From assembly GCF_003851545.1 (NCBI RefSeq), contig NZ_BHVX01000003.1, positions 248,001-312,000 of the forward strand: DNA of 64,000 bases. The letters are read 5' to 3'. Under the pieces are notes generated by a model. The model was given only the letters and a program-made list of their open reading frames with translations, had not been told where the DNA came from and made no database searches. This document shows, one piece after another, positions 17,159-26,681 of the stretch. Position 1 is the stretch's first letter. Each line of letters begins with the position of its first letter. Origin of the DNA: Ralstonia sp. SET104. Lineage in GTDB: Bacteria > Pseudomonadota > Gammaproteobacteria > Burkholderiales > Burkholderiaceae. A program made the translations under genes and the position numbers.

Positions 17159-18886
17159 TCAATGCAGATGCGGCAGACGCTTCGTGCCTTCAATCTGCAC
17201 GGCTTGCAGCTCGTGCGGCTTGATGCCCAGCTCGCTCAGGATGGTCGGCGCGATCTGGTTGGTGTCAACGCGCTCATCCACGATGCCAGCGTTGACGCCC
17301 GCGCCCCACACCACGATCGGCACGTGGCGGTTCTCCGGACGGAAGCCACCGTGCTCGGCGATCTTCGACAGCTTGCTGCCAGCCCACACCGTGCCCTGCT
17401 GCGCGATGCCGACCACATCCGGATCGCGGTCGTCATTGGGCTTCGCACCAAAGAAGTCGGCCACCTCCTCGCCCACCACAAAGCGGCTCGCGCCGGCCTG
17501 TGTAAACGGCTTGGCAACGGCGTTGCCCGCTGCATCCGAACCCACGCCCGTGCCCGAGTAACCGAGCAGGAACTGCTTCGTGAACTGCAGCGCGGCCGGC
17601 GAGCGGTCGTTCAGCCACAGCAGGATGCCGTCGTCGTCCATCGCGTGCGCGACGAGGTGCGGCTTGGTCGCATCCGTGCAGGTGGCGGCGTACTTTTCCC
17701 ACGCGCAGTTGAGCGCATCGATCATGTCGCCGTCGTTGACGATCGTGAGATCGGCGCGGCTGTTCGGCGACTGGCCATGCTTGGCCGATACGATCAGCAC
17801 CGTGTTGGACGGGTCGGCCGCCTTGACCATCTCGCCCAGTTTGTTGTCGACAAAGGTGAGCGCACTCTGCAGTACCGGGCCCGGCACCGTGCCGTTGTTG
17901 GTGTAGCCGCCCAGGCCGCCCGACACCTTGTTGGCGGTGTTGGCGGGGTCCGGGTAGTACGCCGACTTGTTCAGCTTCTGCGCCGTCGACACCGCCTGAA
18001 AGTTCATGCCCAGGATGGCCGGCACGCCCGGCGCACCGTTGCCGGCATGGTCATGGCCCTTGAGCCAGTTCAGCACGGCCTGCACTTTGAAGCTGTCGTA
18101 GCGCTGGGTGTTGGTGTTGTCCTTGGTCCAGTCGGGGCCGGGGCCGGCGGGCAGCGACGGATCGGTCACCGAGCTGTTGATCTCGGGCGCGAACAGATCG
18201 TCGATGCCTTGGCCGCTCGGGCCATTGAGAATTTCGTAGGCCGCATGCTTGTCCGACCAGGCGGTGTGCAAGCCATGCTTGCGCGCCACCTCGAACACCG
18301 TGTTGACCTTCAGGTACTGGTGCGGATACACCGGCGCGCACGTCACGGGCGACACCGGCAGGAAGGTCGGGTCGATCAGATCCTGCGCGCGGCCGGTCAA
18401 CTGCGAGATCTTTGACAGATCGGCATAGAGGCCTGGAATGCCCTGGCCGCTGTCGAGGCGATTCAGGTCTTTGGCGATGACCTCGGCGTAGAACACTTCC
18501 GCGCCGGGCTGGGTGGTGTGGCAATTCGCGGCCGTGGTGCCGGCGGGGAGCAGGCTGCGGCTGTATGCGTCGTCGTAGTAGATGCCGGTGGTCTTTGGGT
18601 TGCCGCCGGTCACCTGGCCGACCATGCCGGGGAAGGAGTCGGACGGGAACGGCGTGCGAGCGTTGCGGTAATTCACGCCCTGACGCACGAGGCGCGCCAG
18701 CGTGGAGCCCGGATGGTTGCCGACATACCAGTCGAGATCCGCCTGATGCAGACCGTCAACCGAGATCAGCAGCACGTGCTTGGCGTGCGCGTGGTGTGCA
18801 TCATCGTCATCGGCGTACGCATGCACAGACAGACCGCATGCCAGCGTAGAAAGCACTGCAAGAGCGAGGTATTTCTTGGGGGACAC
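17159..18886 (-). CDS. Secreted type I phosphodiesterase / alkaline phosphatase superfamily protein
   Basis: 575 residues from a GTG at 18886, chosen for its GGAGAAACCCC upstream site; a start at 18913 would add nine residues. The signal peptide ends near VHAYA and is followed by an Asp/His-rich stretch. The mature protein has the superfamily core: VLLISVDGLHQADLDW with the first metal-binding Asp, a candidate nucleophile segment TPFPSDSFPG, and later metal sites such as SDKHAAYE, SAKHGQSP and ENRHVPIVVWGAG. This is the nucleotide pyrophosphatase/phosphodiesterase branch. The periplasmic substrate is unknown. It is a single-gene unit sharing the terminator at 17078-17108. Confidence 0.85.
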   Translation of the reverse strand: MSPKKYLALAVLSTLACGLSVHAYADDDDAHHAHAKHVLLISVDGLHQADLDWYVGNHPGSTLARLVRQGVNYRNARTPFPSDSFPGMVGQVTGGNPKTTGIYYDDAYSRSLLPAGTTAANCHTTQPGAEVFYAEVIAKDLNRLDSGQGIPGLYADLSKISQLTGRAQDLIDPTFLPVSPVTCAPVYPHQYLKVNTVFEVARKHGLHTAWSDKHAAYEILNGPSGQGIDDLFAPEINSSVTDPSLPAGPGPDWTKDNTNTQRYDSFKVQAVLNWLKGHDHAGNGAPGVPAILGMNFQAVSTAQKLNKSAYYPDPANTANKVSGGLGGYTNNGTVPGPVLQSALTFVDNKLGEMVKAADPSNTVLIVSAKHGQSPNSRADLTIVNDGDMIDALNCAWEKYAATCTDATKPHLVAHAMDDDGILLWLNDRSPAALQFTKQFLLGYSGTGVGSDAAGNAVAKPFTQAGASRFVVGEEVADFFGAKPNDDRDPDVVGIAQQGTVWAGSKLSKIAEHGGFRPENRHVPIVVWGAGVNAGIVDERVDTNQIAPTILSELGIKPHELQAVQIEGTKRLPHLH

Positions 18887-19108
18887 GGGGTTTCTCCTCT
18901 GAGTTACCGTCATGAGGCGGCCCGGTCACGCTAGCCCTGCTGCATGTCTGCACGGCGACCCGCTCATGTCGCTCGCGTGACAAATGTAACGCGCCCTCCG
19001 CTGTCTGATTGAGCCAACGTTTGCGCTGTCATCACCCGTTCGGGTGGTTCCACTAGAATGGCGTGCCCGCTGTTTCCTCGACCACACTCTCTCGATTTCC
19101 GTTTGCTC

Positions 19109-19930
19109 ATGCCGCTGTCTTCGCGTGTCCTGCCCCGTTCTGCGTTTCTGCTTTGCTCAGCCCTGCTCATCGGGTTCTTGAGCAACACTGCCCAGGCACA
19201 AACCACACCTGCAGCCAAAACGGAAACCACCACCGAAGCCAGCGACTGGAGCATCGCCGTCGGCCCAGCGGTTTATGTGTCGCCGAAATACCCGGGCGCG
19301 AGATCGAGCTTCGTGTTTCCGTGGATCGATCAGGAAATCGAATACAAGCACCGGTTCTTCTCCAAGGGCATGGATTTCGCGGGCGTGTACCTCGCCAACG
19401 ACGACACATGGCAGGTGGGCGGCAACTTCCAGTTTGACCCGACGTGGCGCCACGCACACGACGACGCCCGGCTCAATGGTCTGGGCAATGTCAATGCCAC
19501 GGTGCGCGCCAAGGCGTTCGCGCAGTACACGGTGTCGTTCCTCACGCTGTCCACCGATGCGGAGCAGGACATCCTCGGCAACCGCCAGGGGTTGATTGCC
19601 AATGCAGACGTCTACGCGAGCGCGCCCATCGGCCGTTGGCTATTCAGCCTCGGCACCGGCGTGTCATGGACGAATGGTCAGTACATGCGTACGTTCTTTG
19701 GCGTGGACGATGGGCAGAGCGCGCGCGCGGGCCTGCCAGTATTTGCCACGCATGCGGGCCTGCGCGACGTCCATTTCAACGCCATCGTCACGTGCAAGCT
19801 CGATGACCGGTGGACGGCCAACGGCTCGTTGACGGTTGCGCGCTTGCGCGGCGACGCCGCAGACAGCCCGATCACGCAGCGCCGCCAGCAGACCACGGCC
19901 ATGGCCTCGCTCACCTACCGGTTCCGCTGA
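19109..19930 (+). CDS. MipA/OmpV family outer-membrane protein
   Basis: 273 residues. A signal peptide ends at AQAQ, followed by the MipA/OmpV pattern (WSIAVGPAVYVSPKYPGA, with the conserved P.Y.G motif) and amphipathic beta-strands ending in LTYRFR with a terminal aromatic-basic pair. Family members are beta-barrels; E. coli MipA scaffolds MltA and PBP1B, and others are adhesin- or stress-related. The start is uncertain because neither this ATG nor the in-frame one at 19058 has a good ribosome-binding site; this start gives the more normal signal peptide. Confidence 0.8.
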   Translation: MPLSSRVLPRSAFLLCSALLIGFLSNTAQAQTTPAAKTETTTEASDWSIAVGPAVYVSPKYPGARSSFVFPWIDQEIEYKHRFFSKGMDFAGVYLANDDTWQVGGNFQFDPTWRHAHDDARLNGLGNVNATVRAKAFAQYTVSFLTLSTDAEQDILGNRQGLIANADVYASAPIGRWLFSLGTGVSWTNGQYMRTFFGVDDGQSARAGLPVFATHAGLRDVHFNAIVTCKLDDRWTANGSLTVARLRGDAADSPITQRRQQTTAMASLTYRFR

Positions 19931-20100
19931 TACTGTCGCCAGAATGTGCCGCCACGATGGGCGCAATCGCTTGCGCAGGCCGTGATATTTGCCTCGCAAA
20001 CCTGTGCACACGAGGCAATCCGGTAATGAAACCAGAACTTCGCGCTCGCGCCTCTCAGCCAAACGGAGCATGCTTCCTTTTCACAACAGGCATGCACGTG

Positions 20101-20134
20101 GACTAGCGCAATCCCCCTGCTTTTTTTGCTAGTC
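20101..20134. repeat. Inverted repeat in a 298-bp intergenic gap
   Basis: Perfect 7-bp arms GACTAGC (20101-20107) and GCTAGTC (20128-20134) are separated by 20 bases containing T7. It sits about 95 bp upstream of the gene at 20229 and 170 bp after the MipA-family gene. It could be an operator or a weak terminator. The rest of 19931-20228 shows nothing else recognisable. Confidence 0.5.
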
Positions 20135-20228
20135 TGTTTGGCAAGCGGCGATCACTTCCGATCAATGCGCGGGCAGTGAACGGTGTCTTCCACCGGTGGC
20201 GGACACCGCAAGACAGGAGGGCTTGACC

Positions 20229-20696
20229 ATGTTGCGGTGGATTGCAAACTGGGCCTTGAGCCACGCACCCTCTCCCGAAAAGCAGGCCGAACGCGCGCTA
20301 GGCGAATTGCGCATGGAGCTGTTCCAGGCAGAGCAGCGCGTGATGGATGCACAAATGCACGCGGACTATTACCGCACCCGTATCACATTCCTGGAAGACG
20401 TCGTCAAGAAAGGCATCGAGCGCGTCTCCGACCAGCGCAAGGGCAAGCAGGACAGCGCCCACGCACTGCGCGCCGGTCTCAAGTTCACGGCCGAGCTGTG
20501 GCGCGAATCACAATCGCGCGACTCGCACATGCTCAAGCGCCGCACGGCGATGTCGTTCATCGACCCGCACGACGCGCAGACCGACGAGTCGCACGCGCCA
20601 AAGATCCACCACTTCTCGAAGATCCCCGTGGATTCGCAGTTCGACGACAACGTGAGTGCACTGCCCTCCAAGCATGCCGCGGCAGAGAAAGCCTAG
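20229..20696 (+). CDS. Conserved hypothetical protein, coiled-coil rich
   Basis: 155 residues with a GGAGG ribosome-binding site eight bases before the ATG. No signal peptide is present. A short hydrophobic start (MLRWIANWALSHAP) is followed by a charged helical segment (about 20-75: EKQAERALGELRMELFQAEQ and onward) likely to form a coiled coil, then a polar C-terminus. Start context and codon use support a real gene. No family could be assigned; it is probably a cytoplasmic protein restricted to Ralstonia and relatives. Confidence 0.65.
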   Translation: MLRWIANWALSHAPSPEKQAERALGELRMELFQAEQRVMDAQMHADYYRTRITFLEDVVKKGIERVSDQRKGKQDSAHALRAGLKFTAELWRESQSRDSHMLKRRTAMSFIDPHDAQTDESHAPKIHHFSKIPVDSQFDDNVSALPSKHAAAEKA

Positions 20697-20783
20697 TGCG
20701 TGAGCTGGCCGGGGGTATCAACCCACAGTGCCAGCGCATCAGGTGCGTCGACACGTCCGGCGCCGCGCGATAGTGGCGCCCGC

Positions 20784-21653
20784 TTACGGCGCCACCATCG
20801 ACACGCCGTACTGCGCAAAGATGCGCTGCAACTCGCCGCTGGCGCGCAGCGCATTGAGCGCGCTCTCCAGTGCCTGCGCCAGTTCGCGCTGATCCGCCTT
20901 GACGGCCATCCCGACAGCCCAGCCACGCCCTGGCAGCAACGGCGACTGCAGCTCGGTCGCCACAAAGCGCGTGGCGGATTGGCTTTGCATCTTCAGCGCA
21001 CTTTCATACTGCGCGCGCGTCACCATTGCTGCAGCGATCTGGCCGGAGAACAGCGCACGCAAGGCCTCGTTGGCTTCCGGGTAGATCTTCACCTTGTCGC
21101 GCAGTGCACCGCCGGCGCTCGACAGCAACGCGCTTGCACCGCCCGATCCCTGCTCGGCGCCGGTGGCCTGACCGGCGAGGTCTTCGAAACGGGTCACCCC
21201 GTGGACGCGTTCGCTGTCGTAGACCAGCACATAGGCTTCGCGAAGATACGGCGCGAAGATCAGTACCTGGCCATTCTGGCGAATGAAATTCGGGTCAACG
21301 GGCACATGCAGCATCACGTCGGCCGGGCCATAGCCCAAGTAATGGCCTTTCCAGACCATGTTGCGCAGATCGCCCGACATGCCATCGTCATCTGCATCAA
21401 ACGGCAGCAGCGAGGCCGACAGCCCCATCTGCTTGCTGAGCGCGTTGGCCAGCGCAACATCAATGCCGCTGAATTGCCCGCCAGCGTTGTCGGAGAACGG
21501 CGGCAAGCCCTTGTACAGCGCGACCTTCAGGGCGCCGCTCTGGCGGATCTTCGCCATGTCGGCGTGCGCGGGCGCCGCGGTCATCAGAATGGCTGCCGTT
21601 GCAAGCAGAAAGCCAACAAGGGGGGCCGCGACCAACCGAAGACGGGCGTTCAT
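20784..21653 (-). CDS. Quinoprotein dehydrogenase-associated periplasmic substrate-binding protein (PedG/MoxJ-like)
   Basis: 289 residues from the ATG at 21653 (AGGAGA upstream). The signal peptide ends near APAHA. The mature protein starts MAKIRQSGALKVALYKGLPPFS and has the two-lobe SBP-bac-3 fold of amino-acid-type binding proteins. Located 100 bp after a PedF-like cytochrome gene and near pqq genes, it fits the family found with PQQ dehydrogenases (MoxJ/XoxJ in methylotrophs, PedG in Pseudomonas putida). In those systems the protein assists the dehydrogenase rather than an ABC transporter, and no permease or ATPase is encoded nearby here. It is probably co-transcribed with the pedF-like gene from the sigma-54 promoter at 22284-22299. 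Confidence 0.82.
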   Translation of the reverse strand: MNARLRLVAAPLVGFLLATAAILMTAAPAHADMAKIRQSGALKVALYKGLPPFSDNAGGQFSGIDVALANALSKQMGLSASLLPFDADDDGMSGDLRNMVWKGHYLGYGPADVMLHVPVDPNFIRQNGQVLIFAPYLREAYVLVYDSERVHGVTRFEDLAGQATGAEQGSGGASALLSSAGGALRDKVKIYPEANEALRALFSGQIAAAMVTRAQYESALKMQSQSATRFVATELQSPLLPGRGWAVGMAVKADQRELAQALESALNALRASGELQRIFAQYGVSMVAP

Positions 21654-21753
21654 GAGAAATCTCCTGGGGAAGAAATAGGCGAGCCGACGCAACAAGATGG
21701 CGGCATGGACGGCATCGGCCCGCCAAACGGCGAAGAGCAGCGGGCCGACCCCG

Positions 21754-22239
21754 TTAGTCCTGCACCCGGCGCGATTCGAGATAGGTCTTGATCGCCCAGA
21801 CCGCTTCCTGGGTCAGCACGCCTTCAAACGGCGGCATGTAGACACGGCCATCGCGGGTGCGGCCGTGGCGGACGGTGGCGGTAAAGTACTGCGATACCTC
21901 GCCGTAGCAGGCTTCCTTCTTCTTGGCGTCGGCCAGCGACATGCAGTCGACATCGAGCTTGCGCAGGTCGGGCGCGATCCCGCCGGAGATGGCCTCCAGC
22001 CCATGGCAGCGGGCGCAGTTCTGATTGAACGCCGATGAACCGATACGCAGCGCTTCATCGTGCGCGGGGCCCGTCCGGTATGGATTGTCCTGACGCCAAT
22101 CGGCCCCGAGTTGCGGTAAGGTGTGCGTGTCTACGGCCTGCGGTGTGACATCGCCGTGAGCAAATGCGGCTGCGGGCAATCCCCCAGCCAGAAGTGCGCA
22201 GACAGAAAGCAGCGCGAACAGGTTGCGAGGCGTTTTCAA
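21754..22239 (-). CDS. pedF: Cytochrome c550, PedF-like electron acceptor for quinoprotein dehydrogenase
   Basis: 161 residues. The signal peptide ends near AAFA and is followed by HGDVTPQAVDT, characteristic of PedF. A single heme site CARCH lies in NQNCARCHGLEAISGGIAPD, with a distal Met candidate in YMPPFEG. In P. putida this periplasmic cytochrome takes electrons from PQQ alcohol dehydrogenases. It is divergent from the AcoR-like activator, and a well-formed sigma-54 promoter sits 45 bp upstream of its start. Confidence 0.87.
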   Translation of the reverse strand: MKTPRNLFALLSVCALLAGGLPAAAFAHGDVTPQAVDTHTLPQLGADWRQDNPYRTGPAHDEALRIGSSAFNQNCARCHGLEAISGGIAPDLRKLDVDCMSLADAKKKEACYGEVSQYFTATVRHGRTRDGRVYMPPFEGVLTQEAVWAIKTYLESRRVQD

Positions 22240-22283
22240 GAGTGTCTCCTTAGTGTCGTTGAAACGATTTTTGGAGGCATTTC

Positions 22284-22299
22284 TGCAAAAGCCATACCA
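22284..22299 (-). promoter_or_regulatory. Sigma-54 (-24/-12) promoter for the pedF-like operon
   Basis: The minus strand reads TGGTATGGCTTTTGCA, matching TGGCACG-N4-TTGCW with exact GG-to-GC spacing (two mismatches outside the GG and GC). The predicted transcription start is near 22273, about 33 bases before the ATG. A sigma-54 activator gene is divergently encoded 200 bp away. Confidence 0.82.
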
Positions 22300-22385
22300 A
22301 GACGCAAACCCGCCGACAAACTTAGGAAAACCCCCAAAAGCAGCACGCAGATCGGGCGGGCGGGTTGGCGCAGGTGCTCAGGAAT

Positions 22386-22423
22386 GCAACACCCTGGCAA
22401 GCGTCTTGCTTCATGGCGCAACA
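22386..22423. promoter_or_regulatory. Candidate activator-binding elements (two GCAACA copies)
   Basis: GCAACA occurs at 22386-22391 and 22418-22423, about 116 and 148 bp upstream of the predicted pedF start. The same hexamer or its complement TGTTGC lies at a similar distance upstream of four other sigma-54 promoters in this window. The 22240-22499 gap holds nothing else recognisable apart from the sigma-54 promoter. Confidence 0.55.
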
Positions 22424-22499
22424 CTTCCGGCCCGCGCATAGACTTGCGCGATCCGGGCGACCCGCACACAGATTGCGGGCGAGGTTTAAGGAGACCACC

Positions 22500-24512
22500 A
22501 TGACCCCTCACGCGGCAGCCGACCCGCGCGCTTCCGAGAATGCCCCCGCCACGCTCGGTGACGCCCCGAACGATCAGCCCGAGCTGATCGCGCAATCACA
22601 CGAGCGCTCCAAGTCCTACGGCTTGCGGCCCTATGAGTCGCCCGACTTCTGCCCGGTACTGCACAACGAGCTGAAGACCGAGATCGAGCGCAGCCAGTCG
22701 CTGTTCACGCACGCGCTGCCCGTGATGGAGACGCTCTACAGCCAGATCGTCAACACGCAAAGCATGGTGATCCTGACGGACACCTCGGGCCTGATCCTGC
22801 ATTCGCTGGGCGACGACGATTTTCTCGCCCAGGCCAGCAAGGTGGCCCTGCAGCCGGGCGCGCTCTGGTCGGAAGCGAGCCGGGGCACCAACGCCATCGG
22901 CACAGCTTTGGCCGACGGCAAACCCACGCTCGTCCACGGCTCCGAGCACTACCTGCAGGCCAACCAGTTCCTCACCTGTTCATGTGCGCCGATCTTCGAT
23001 CCGTATGGCGCCACCGTGGGTGCACTCGACGTGACAGGTGACCACCGCGGCTTCCACAAGCACACCATGGCGCTGGTGCGGATGTCAGCGCAGATGATTG
23101 AGAACCAGTTGTTTGCCAACACGTTCCAGGACGTGGTGTGCATCCACTTCCACTCGCGGCCGGAGTTCATCGGCACGCTGGTCGAGGGCATTGCGGCCTT
23201 TACGCCGGCGGGGCGCTTCCTGTCGGCCAACCGCAGCGGCGAATTCCAGCTCGGGCTGTCGATCCGCGCGCTGCATGCGCATACCTTCTCGTCGCTCTTC
23301 GGGCTGTCGATGTCGCAACTGGTTGATCGGGAACGTGGCGCCCCTGCCGGCATCGTGCAACTGCAGTTGCCAAGCGGTGTGAAGGTGTTTGCGCGCGTTG
23401 AATGGAAGCGGCCAGCCAACCGCATGGTGGGCGGCGCACTCGGCAGCGAGTTGCCGGCCGACCGCGACATGGCACCGCGCCGGCCCTATATTGAGCCCGC
23501 CAGGCAGCCGGCCAGCCTGGAGGCGCTGGACACCGGCGACGCGCAGATCAAGACCGTCATCGGCAAGCTTCGCAAGGTCATCGGCAAAGACATTACCGTC
23601 ATGGTGCTGGGCGAAACCGGCACCGGCAAGGAGCTGCTCGCGCGCGCCATCCACGCCGACAGCCCGCGCCACGCCGGGCCATTCATCGCCGTGAATTGCG
23701 CGTCGATTCCGGAAGCGCTGATTGAATCTGAACTGTTTGGCTACGAAGAAGGCGCGTTCACCGGTGCGCGCAAGAAAGGCGGCATCGGCAAGATGGTGCT
23801 GGCCAACGGCGGCACGCTCTTCCTCGATGAGATCGGTGACATGCCGCTGCACCTGCAGGCGCGCCTGCTGCGCGCGCTGCAGGAGCGTGCGGTTTCGCCG
23901 CTGGGCAGCAACAAGCTGATCCAGGTGGATGTGGCGGTGGTGTGCGCAACGCACCGCAACATGCGCGAAATGGTGGCCGCCAACCAGTTCCGCGAAGACC
24001 TGTACTACCGCCTCAACGGCCTCGTCGTGCGGCTGCCTGCTTTGCGCGAGCGCAGCGACCTCGACGTGGTGGCCAACAAGCTGCTGCAACTCGAGCAGGC
24101 TGACGCGCCCCACATCAGCGAGCCCGTGATGCAGATGTTCCGCAGTTACCATTGGCCCGGCAATATCCGCCAGCTTGGCAACCTGTTGCGCACCGCCCGG
24201 CTGATGGCCGAAGGCGCTGCGCAGATCACCGAAGACCATCTGCCCGACGACTTTCTTGAAGACTGGCAGGCACGGCATGGCGACCAGCCCGCCTCCGGCA
24301 ATACGATGGCAGCGGCGGCACAACCCGCCATTCAAAACGTGGGTGGCGCCCAGTCAAAACGGCTGGCAGATGTAGAAAGCATGGCCATCATGGCGGCCGT
24401 GAAAGCGCACAACGGCAATATCTCGGCCGCAGCGAAGGCGCTCGGCATTTCACGCAACACGATCTACCGCAGGATCGACGAGGCCGGCGGTCTGCCCGCT
24501 GACACCGACTGA
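22500..24512 (+). CDS. AcoR-like sigma-54-dependent Fis-family activator
   Basis: 670 residues from an ATG with AAGGAGA upstream. Order of domains: N-terminal GAF-type sensor (about 75-205, with [13 protein letters not shown] and [13 protein letters not shown], typical of AcoR/AgmR-like sensors), linker, AAA+ domain with Walker A GETGTGKE near residue 370, the sigma-54 contact loop GAFTGA near residue 419 and [10 protein letters not shown] (Walker B), and a C-terminal Fis helix-turn-helix (about 625-662, [11 protein letters not shown]). It activates sigma-54 promoters in response to a small ligand, probably an alcohol or aldehyde. It is divergent from the pedF-like gene and next to pqq genes. 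Its last 63 bp overlap the 3' end of the convergent hydrolase gene. Confidence 0.92.
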   Translation: MTPHAAADPRASENAPATLGDAPNDQPELIAQSHERSKSYGLRPYESPDFCPVLHNELKTEIERSQSLFTHALPVMETLYSQIVNTQSMVILTDTSGLILHSLGDDDFLAQASKVALQPGALWSEASRGTNAIGTALADGKPTLVHGSEHYLQANQFLTCSCAPIFDPYGATVGALDVTGDHRGFHKHTMALVRMSAQMIENQLFANTFQDVVCIHFHSRPEFIGTLVEGIAAFTPAGRFLSANRSGEFQLGLSIRALHAHTFSSLFGLSMSQLVDRERGAPAGIVQLQLPSGVKVFARVEWKRPANRMVGGALGSELPADRDMAPRRPYIEPARQPASLEALDTGDAQIKTVIGKLRKVIGKDITVMVLGETGTGKELLARAIHADSPRHAGPFIAVNCASIPEALIESELFGYEEGAFTGARKKGGIGKMVLANGGTLFLDEIGDMPLHLQARLLRALQERAVSPLGSNKLIQVDVAVVCATHRNMREMVAANQFREDLYYRLNGLVVRLPALRERSDLDVVANKLLQLEQADAPHISEPVMQMFRSYHWPGNIRQLGNLLRTARLMAEGAAQITEDHLPDDFLEDWQARHGDQPASGNTMAAAAQPAIQNVGGAQSKRLADVESMAIMAAVKAHNGNISAAAKALGISRNTIYRRIDEAGGLPADTD

Positions 24513-25442
24513 CCACGCGGCATCACGGATGGCAGCGCCCAGCGCCCTCGCCATCTCGCCCTGCGCCAGGTGCCCGGCCGGCACCCACACCAACCGCGCT
24601 TGCGGCATCGCGGTTGATAATCGCAGCGCGTTCTCGGGCCGGCAAACCTTGTCTTCCCGCCCATGCAACAGCGTCACGGGCAACCCTCGTGCGCCGATAC
24701 GCGCAGCCGCCCGCAGCAACGCAGACTTTCCCAGCCCGGCCCGGCGATACAGGTAATGGGCCTGAAGCCGGTACTTGCGCATCAGGGCCATCTGCTGCGG
24801 CCGCGATTGGCGATGTGCCTGCGCACGCAGCCCCAACAACCGCCGCTCTGCCCGTTGCCACGCTGTGGCGATGTTCAATTTCTGAACAGTTGTACCAAGC
24901 TGCAACATGTCTGTTACAGCGAGAAGACGCCCGCGCGCTGCGGGAAAACCCTCACTCCGCCCGCCAGTGCCTCGCAAGAGATCCCGGCCGGCACCGCGCG
25001 CGTTAAACAGCGCCTGCACATCGTCGAAACCGGTCAGGAAGGTCCCGCGCAGCACCAGCGTCGATACGGCATGGGGAAAGCGATCGGCGTAGGCCAGTGC
25101 CAGCGCCGCGCCCCATGACCCGCCGACCACGCCCCAGCGTTCAATACCGAGCGTGGTGCGCAGTTGCTCAAGATCAGCCAGCAGCGCCGTTACCGTATTG
25201 CGGCGCCCCGAGCCGGCCGGGCGCGAACGCCCCGCGCCGCGCTGATCGGGCAGCACCGCGCGATGCCGCAGCGGATCAAACCATGCCGCCATGGATGGCG
25301 AACAACCGCTGCCGGGGCCACCGTGCAGCACCAGCCATGGCTCGCCGTTCTCGGGCCCGCATTGGCGCACGTGCAAGCAGTGGCCGTCTGGCGTGCGCAA
25401 GTTCAGGCGGGCGGACGCGGTTGGCCAGTCGGGTGTGGGCAT
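24450..25442 (-). CDS. Alpha/beta hydrolase, prolyl iminopeptidase-like
   Basis: 330 residues. It shows [10 protein letters not shown] (oxyanion region), [12 protein letters not shown] and the nucleophile elbow GGSWG, all hallmarks of proline iminopeptidases; a His candidate lies near the C-terminus (PAGHLAQGE). It lacks a signal peptide and is probably cytoplasmic. It is divergent from pqqA (104 bp apart) and convergent with the activator gene, overlapping its end. No pqqF-type protease is present in the window; peptidase genes are often found in pqq clusters, but a role in PqqA processing is only a possibility. An in-frame start at 25514 would add 24 residues. Confidence 0.8.
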   Translation of the reverse strand: MPTPDWPTASARLNLRTPDGHCLHVRQCGPENGEPWLVLHGGPGSGCSPSMAAWFDPLRHRAVLPDQRGAGRSRPAGSGRRNTVTALLADLEQLRTTLGIERWGVVGGSWGAALALAYADRFPHAVSTLVLRGTFLTGFDDVQALFNARGAGRDLLRGTGGRSEGFPAARGRLLAVTDMLQLGTTVQKLNIATAWQRAERRLLGLRAQAHRQSRPQQMALMRKYRLQAHYLYRRAGLGKSALLRAAARIGARGLPVTLLHGREDKVCRPENALRLSTAMPQARLVWVPAGHLAQGEMARALGAAIRDAAWSVGVSGQTAGLVDPAVDRVA

Positions 25443-25546
25443 GGATGTTGCCTTAATGAAGATGCGGCTGCGTTCGGCAAACCCCTGCGCCAGCCGCTGG
25501 ACAACGCAGTGCACTCACTAACTATGCCAACCCTCAAGGAGGAGAC

Positions 25547-25621
25547 ATGAACTGGACGACGCCCGCTTACACCGAACTGCGACTGGGGTTCGAGATCACC
25601 ATGTACATCGCCAACCGCTGA
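25547..25621 (+). CDS. pqqA: PqqA, PQQ precursor peptide
   Basis: 24 residues, the normal PqqA length, with the conserved core [10 protein letters not shown] at the C-terminus. Glu16 and Tyr20 are the residues cross-linked by PqqE and then cut out to form PQQ. A strong AAGGAGGAG ribosome-binding site ends three bases before the ATG. It heads pqqABCDE, with a terminator-like hairpin between it and pqqB, as expected when the precursor must be made in excess of the enzymes. Confidence 0.97.
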   Translation: MNWTTPAYTELRLGFEITMYIANR

Positions 25622-25654
25622 TGTTGCACGACTGAGCACGCAAGGCTCGGTAAG

Positions 25655-25684
25655 CCCGCTGGTTCTTCACGGCGGGTTTTTTTT
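25655..25684 (+). terminator. Intra-operon terminator/attenuator between pqqA and pqqB
   Basis: Stem CCCGC (25655-25659) with GCGGG (25672-25676) and a 12-base loop, followed by T8. It lies 34 bp after pqqA and 80 bp before pqqB. Partial termination here would give high pqqA transcript relative to pqqBCDE. Confidence 0.75.
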
Positions 25685-25763
25685 CGCCTCAGGATGCTTC
25701 TGGGCGCGTGCATTCCCCTGGCCGACTTCTTGCTCAATCTGCCCGACACGTTGGGCTTGCACT

Positions 25764-26681
25764 ATGACGATACTCAGGGTTCTTGGCTCGGCCGCCGGCG
25801 GCGGCTTCCCGCAATGGAACTGCAACTGCCGCAATTGCGATGGTGTGCGGCGCGGCACCGTGCGCGCCACCCCGCGCACGCAATCCTCTATCGCACTCGG
25901 CGATGGGCAGCACAACTGGATCGTGGTGAACGCATCGCCGGACATCCTCGCGCAGTTGCGCAGTGCACCGGCGCTGCAACCGGCACGCACACCGCGCGAC
26001 ACGGGCATCGTCGGCGTGGTGCTGATGGATGCGCAGATCGACCACGTGACCGGTCTGCTGATGCTGCGCGAGCACCGGCAGGCGCTGCCCGTCTATGCCA
26101 GCGCAGCGGTCATCAGCGATCTGTCCACCGCCTTCCCGCTGACACGCATGCTGTCGCACTACTGCGGGCTCGACACACGCGCGCTGGCGTTGAACGGCAC
26201 GGCATTCTCGGTGCCCCCGCTTGACGATGTGGCGTTGACGGCGATCCCGCTGGAGAGCAAGGCGCCACCGTATTCACCCAGCCGTTACGCTCGCCGCGTG
26301 GGCGACAACATCGGCTTGCGCATCGTCGATCGCAACAGCGGCCGGCGGGCGTTCTATGCACCCGGTCTGGCCCGCATCGAACCCCACGTGTTCGACGAAC
26401 TGGGCGCGGCCGATGTGGTGCTGGTGGACGGTACCTGCTGGCACAACGACGAGATGCTCGCGCTCGGCTTTTCCCGCAAGACCGCGGCCGACATGGGGCA
26501 CCTTGCGCAGTCCGGCCCCGGCGGCATGATCGAAACGCTCGACCAGTTGCCGGCAACGCGCAAGGTACTCATCCACATCAACAACACCAACCCGATCCTC
26601 GATGAAGACTCGCCGCAACGCCGCGAGCTTGATGCTCACGGCATCGAGGTGGCTTACGACGGCATGGAAATCTTGCTATGA
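25764..26681 (+). CDS. pqqB: PqqB, PQQ biosynthesis hydroxylase-type metallo-beta-lactamase-fold protein
   Basis: 305 residues, standard length. It starts [20 protein letters not shown] and carries the PqqB-specific Cys pair region (NCNCRNC) and the degenerate metal motif DAQIDHVTG. PqqB acts on a tyrosine-derived intermediate before PqqC. The stop overlaps the pqqC start (ATGA), implying coupling. Confidence 0.96.
   Translation: MTILRVLGSAAGGGFPQWNCNCRNCDGVRRGTVRATPRTQSSIALGDGQHNWIVVNASPDILAQLRSAPALQPARTPRDTGIVGVVLMDAQIDHVTGLLMLREHRQALPVYASAAVISDLSTAFPLTRMLSHYCGLDTRALALNGTAFSVPPLDDVALTAIPLESKAPPYSPSRYARRVGDNIGLRIVDRNSGRRAFYAPGLARIEPHVFDELGAADVVLVDGTCWHNDEMLALGFSRKTAADMGHLAQSGPGGMIETLDQLPATRKVLIHINNTNPILDEDSPQRRELDAHGIEVAYDGMEILL

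Noticed and set aside
25476-25492. Sigma-54-like sequence TGGCGCA...TTTGCC facing the alpha/beta hydrolase gene
   Set aside because: The distance between GG and GC is one base too long, and sigma-54 promoters tolerate spacing changes poorly.
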